Positions 4,649 through 5,924 of a stretch of 5,924 bases of DNA are shown one piece after another (the first letter of the stretch is position 1; each line of letters begins with the position of its first letter). The position numbers were made by a program, and so were the translations under genes. Source of the DNA: Rhodospirillaceae bacterium (GTDB taxonomy: Bacteria; Pseudomonadota; Alphaproteobacteria; Rhodospirillales; Magnetovibrionaceae); NCBI GenBank assembly GCA_002732845.1, contig NVSZ01000007.1, forward strand, positions 4,823-10,746. The letters are read 5' to 3'. The notes under the pieces are model-generated. The model was not told where the DNA came from, ran no database searches, and was given only the letters and a program-made list of their open reading frames with translations.

Positions 4649-5879
4649 TCAAATCGATGTGCAAGCGCAGGTTATAGACTTCGTCGGTATACGATAGCGG
4701 TACTTTTAACGCGCGGACTTCGTCTTCCAGTGCGGTCAGTTCATCGAGCAGGTGAAATGTTGCCTCGCTTTTGCCACGTCGTTCAATGTCGGCCAAAATG
4801 TCATACCACTGATAAATTCTGGACCGCACCCGCCAACGATAGGCGGGGGGAAAGATTTTGATTAACGGAATCATCAGCGTCAGCAAGGGCACCAACATGA
4901 CCTTGAGGCGGTCAAACAACACGGCCCCCCAAAACGGCAGGTAACGTTGCAAGAACGGAGGCCCATCGGTCAAGTAGCGTTCGGCGTCTGCACTCAATGG
5001 GTAATCGACAAATTGAGTGGAGGGGAAATGTCCGGGATCGGCAAAAATAGAGCCATCGCTGTGCACATCGCTCATGGCTTGGATCAACAGGTTTTGCAAC
5101 GCCGGGTGCAGGTCAGCCTTGGTAGCCAGTGTGGCGGCGGGGGCCAAAAGCGTTTTGTCCGTGGATGGAATATTGCGGCTGAGGCTGATCACGCCTTGGC
5201 TTAGGGTGACCGCAGAAAGGTAACGCATTTGGTTTGTGTACGCGGGCGCGCGGTCAAAGCTTAACAACCGAATATTTTTGCTCTTCAGCAGTTTGCCGAT
5301 TAAATCTGATGTGGGTGAGGTGACAAAAAAGGCCGCCTCGACTTTGCCCGCCAGCAAAGCCTGAGCGGAATCTGCCGAAGACAAATGTTTGATGTATTTA
5401 CTGTCCGTCGAAATTTTATTTTGGGCAATCAGCTGTTCGGCGATGGCCCATGTGCCACTGCCTTGGGCGCCGACAGCAACGGTTTGTCCCGACAAATTAT
5501 TCAGACGTTTGATGGATGAATTCTTGCGCACAAAAACCCACAAGGGTTCGAAATAAACACTGCCCAGCGATACCAGATTTGGGTCGCGTTCACCATTGCC
5601 TACACCGCCTTGAACAAACGCCACATCGACTTTCCCGTCTTTTAACAGCTGGATGTTTTCGATCGAGCCTTGGGTGTTGATGATGTTAAGTTCGATACCA
5701 TCTTTGGCTAAGATTTCCTTATAACGCTTTCCATATTTAAAGTACGCCCCGGTTTTGGACCCGGTGGCGATGGTGATGGTTTGGGGGGGAGATGGCTCGA
5801 CAAATTGATAAGCGATCACAAAGCCGATGATCGCGATGAAAATGCCAAGAGCGGAGATCCGAAAACTGTCTTTGTTCAT
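4632..5879 (-). CDS. TAXI-family (TRAP-type) solute-binding protein, membrane anchored
   Basis: TAXI proteins are periplasmic binding proteins of TRAP transporters for small organic anions or amino acids. Residues 8-26 form an uncleaved-looking N-terminal membrane anchor. Residues about 33-300 carry the binding fold, with the family hallmarks TITIATGSKTGAYF (34-47), NTQGSIENIQLLKDGKVDVAFVQ (68-90) and VGAQGSGTW (136-144). A second hydrophobic segment follows at about 324-344. The C-terminal 70 residues are charged and helical, with an acidic heptad-like stretch at 376-392. The predicted topology puts the binding domain in the periplasm and both ends in the cytoplasm, unlike free TAXI binding proteins. 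The start is supported by AGGAG five bases before the ATG. No TRAP permease is adjacent on the visible side. An upstream gene may be coupled through ATGA. The family call is firm; ligand and partner are unknown, and a sensing role is possible. Confidence 0.92.
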   Translation of the reverse strand: MNKDSFRISALGIFIAIIGFVIAYQFVEPSPPQTITIATGSKTGAYFKYGKRYKEILAKDGIELNIINTQGSIENIQLLKDGKVDVAFVQGGVGNGERDPNLVSLGSVYFEPLWVFVRKNSSIKRLNNLSGQTVAVGAQGSGTWAIAEQLIAQNKISTDSKYIKHLSSADSAQALLAGKVEAAFFVTSPTSDLIGKLLKSKNIRLLSFDRAPAYTNQMRYLSAVTLSQGVISLSRNIPSTDKTLLAPAATLATKADLHPALQNLLIQAMSDVHSDGSIFADPGHFPSTQFVDYPLSADAERYLTDGPPFLQRYLPFWGAVLFDRLKVMLVPLLTLMIPLIKIFPPAYRWRVRSRIYQWYDILADIERRGKSEATFHLLDELTALEDEVRALKVPLSYTDEVYNLRLHIDLIKRSL

Positions 5880-5924
5880 GAAGACTCCTGATCGGGGGCA
5901 TTGGTCAATTGTAAAAAGATATCT
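5876..5924 (-). CDS. Possible 3' end of an upstream gene, coupled by ATGA
   Basis: On the minus strand one frame is open from the window edge and ends DIFLQLTNAPDQESS at a TGA (5876-5878) that overlaps the ATG of the TAXI gene as ATGA. The Shine-Dalgarno of the TAXI gene lies inside this frame, as in translationally coupled operon pairs. Only 15 complete codons are visible, so no family can be named and chance cannot be excluded. Confidence 0.35.
   Translation of the reverse strand, partial: DIFLQLTNAPDQESS

Overview
This window looks like chromosomal DNA from a proteobacterium, probably an alphaproteobacterium of Rhodospirillales type. That guess rests on general protein character (a TrhP/YegQ-like U32 protein and a TAXI-type binding protein) and on moderate GC in the right half. 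No 16S rRNA or other phylogenetic marker is present.

The window has two halves that meet at a tRNA gene. The left part (1 to about 2830) appears to be one end of an integrated genetic element. It holds a cysteine-free 311-residue protein of unknown function (157-1092, minus), a structured intergenic stretch of about 435 bases, a small acidic 73-residue ORF (1528-1749, plus), and an apparently intact tyrosine recombinase (1746-2729, minus). The recombinase start codon lies 99 bp from the 3' end of a complete tRNA-Arg(CCG) gene (2829-2905, minus), the classic arrangement for an element inserted at a tRNA 3' end. Three same-strand copies of TTTGGGACA lie between integrase and tRNA. They could be recombinase arm sites, operators, or both. 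I see no second copy of the tRNA 3' end, so the far end of the element must lie left of the window or be lost.

The right part (2906-5924) looks like ordinary host chromosome. It carries a TrhP/YegQ-like U32 protein (3002-4648, plus) with the family Fe-S cysteines and an unusual cysteine-rich C-terminal motif. Convergent to it, and overlapping it by 17 bp, is a membrane-anchored TAXI-family solute-binding protein (4632-5879, minus). The TAXI gene may be translationally coupled through an ATGA overlap to a gene that runs in from the right edge.

Functionally, the integrase, repeats and tRNA form an integration module, and the 311- and 73-residue proteins are its unknown cargo. The U32 protein is likely a tRNA wobble-uridine hydroxylation factor. 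The TAXI protein probably senses or binds a small periplasmic ligand. No link between the two halves is evident beyond insertion at the tRNA. I see no CRISPR array, rRNA or insertion sequence. No convincing canonical rho-independent terminator was found either.
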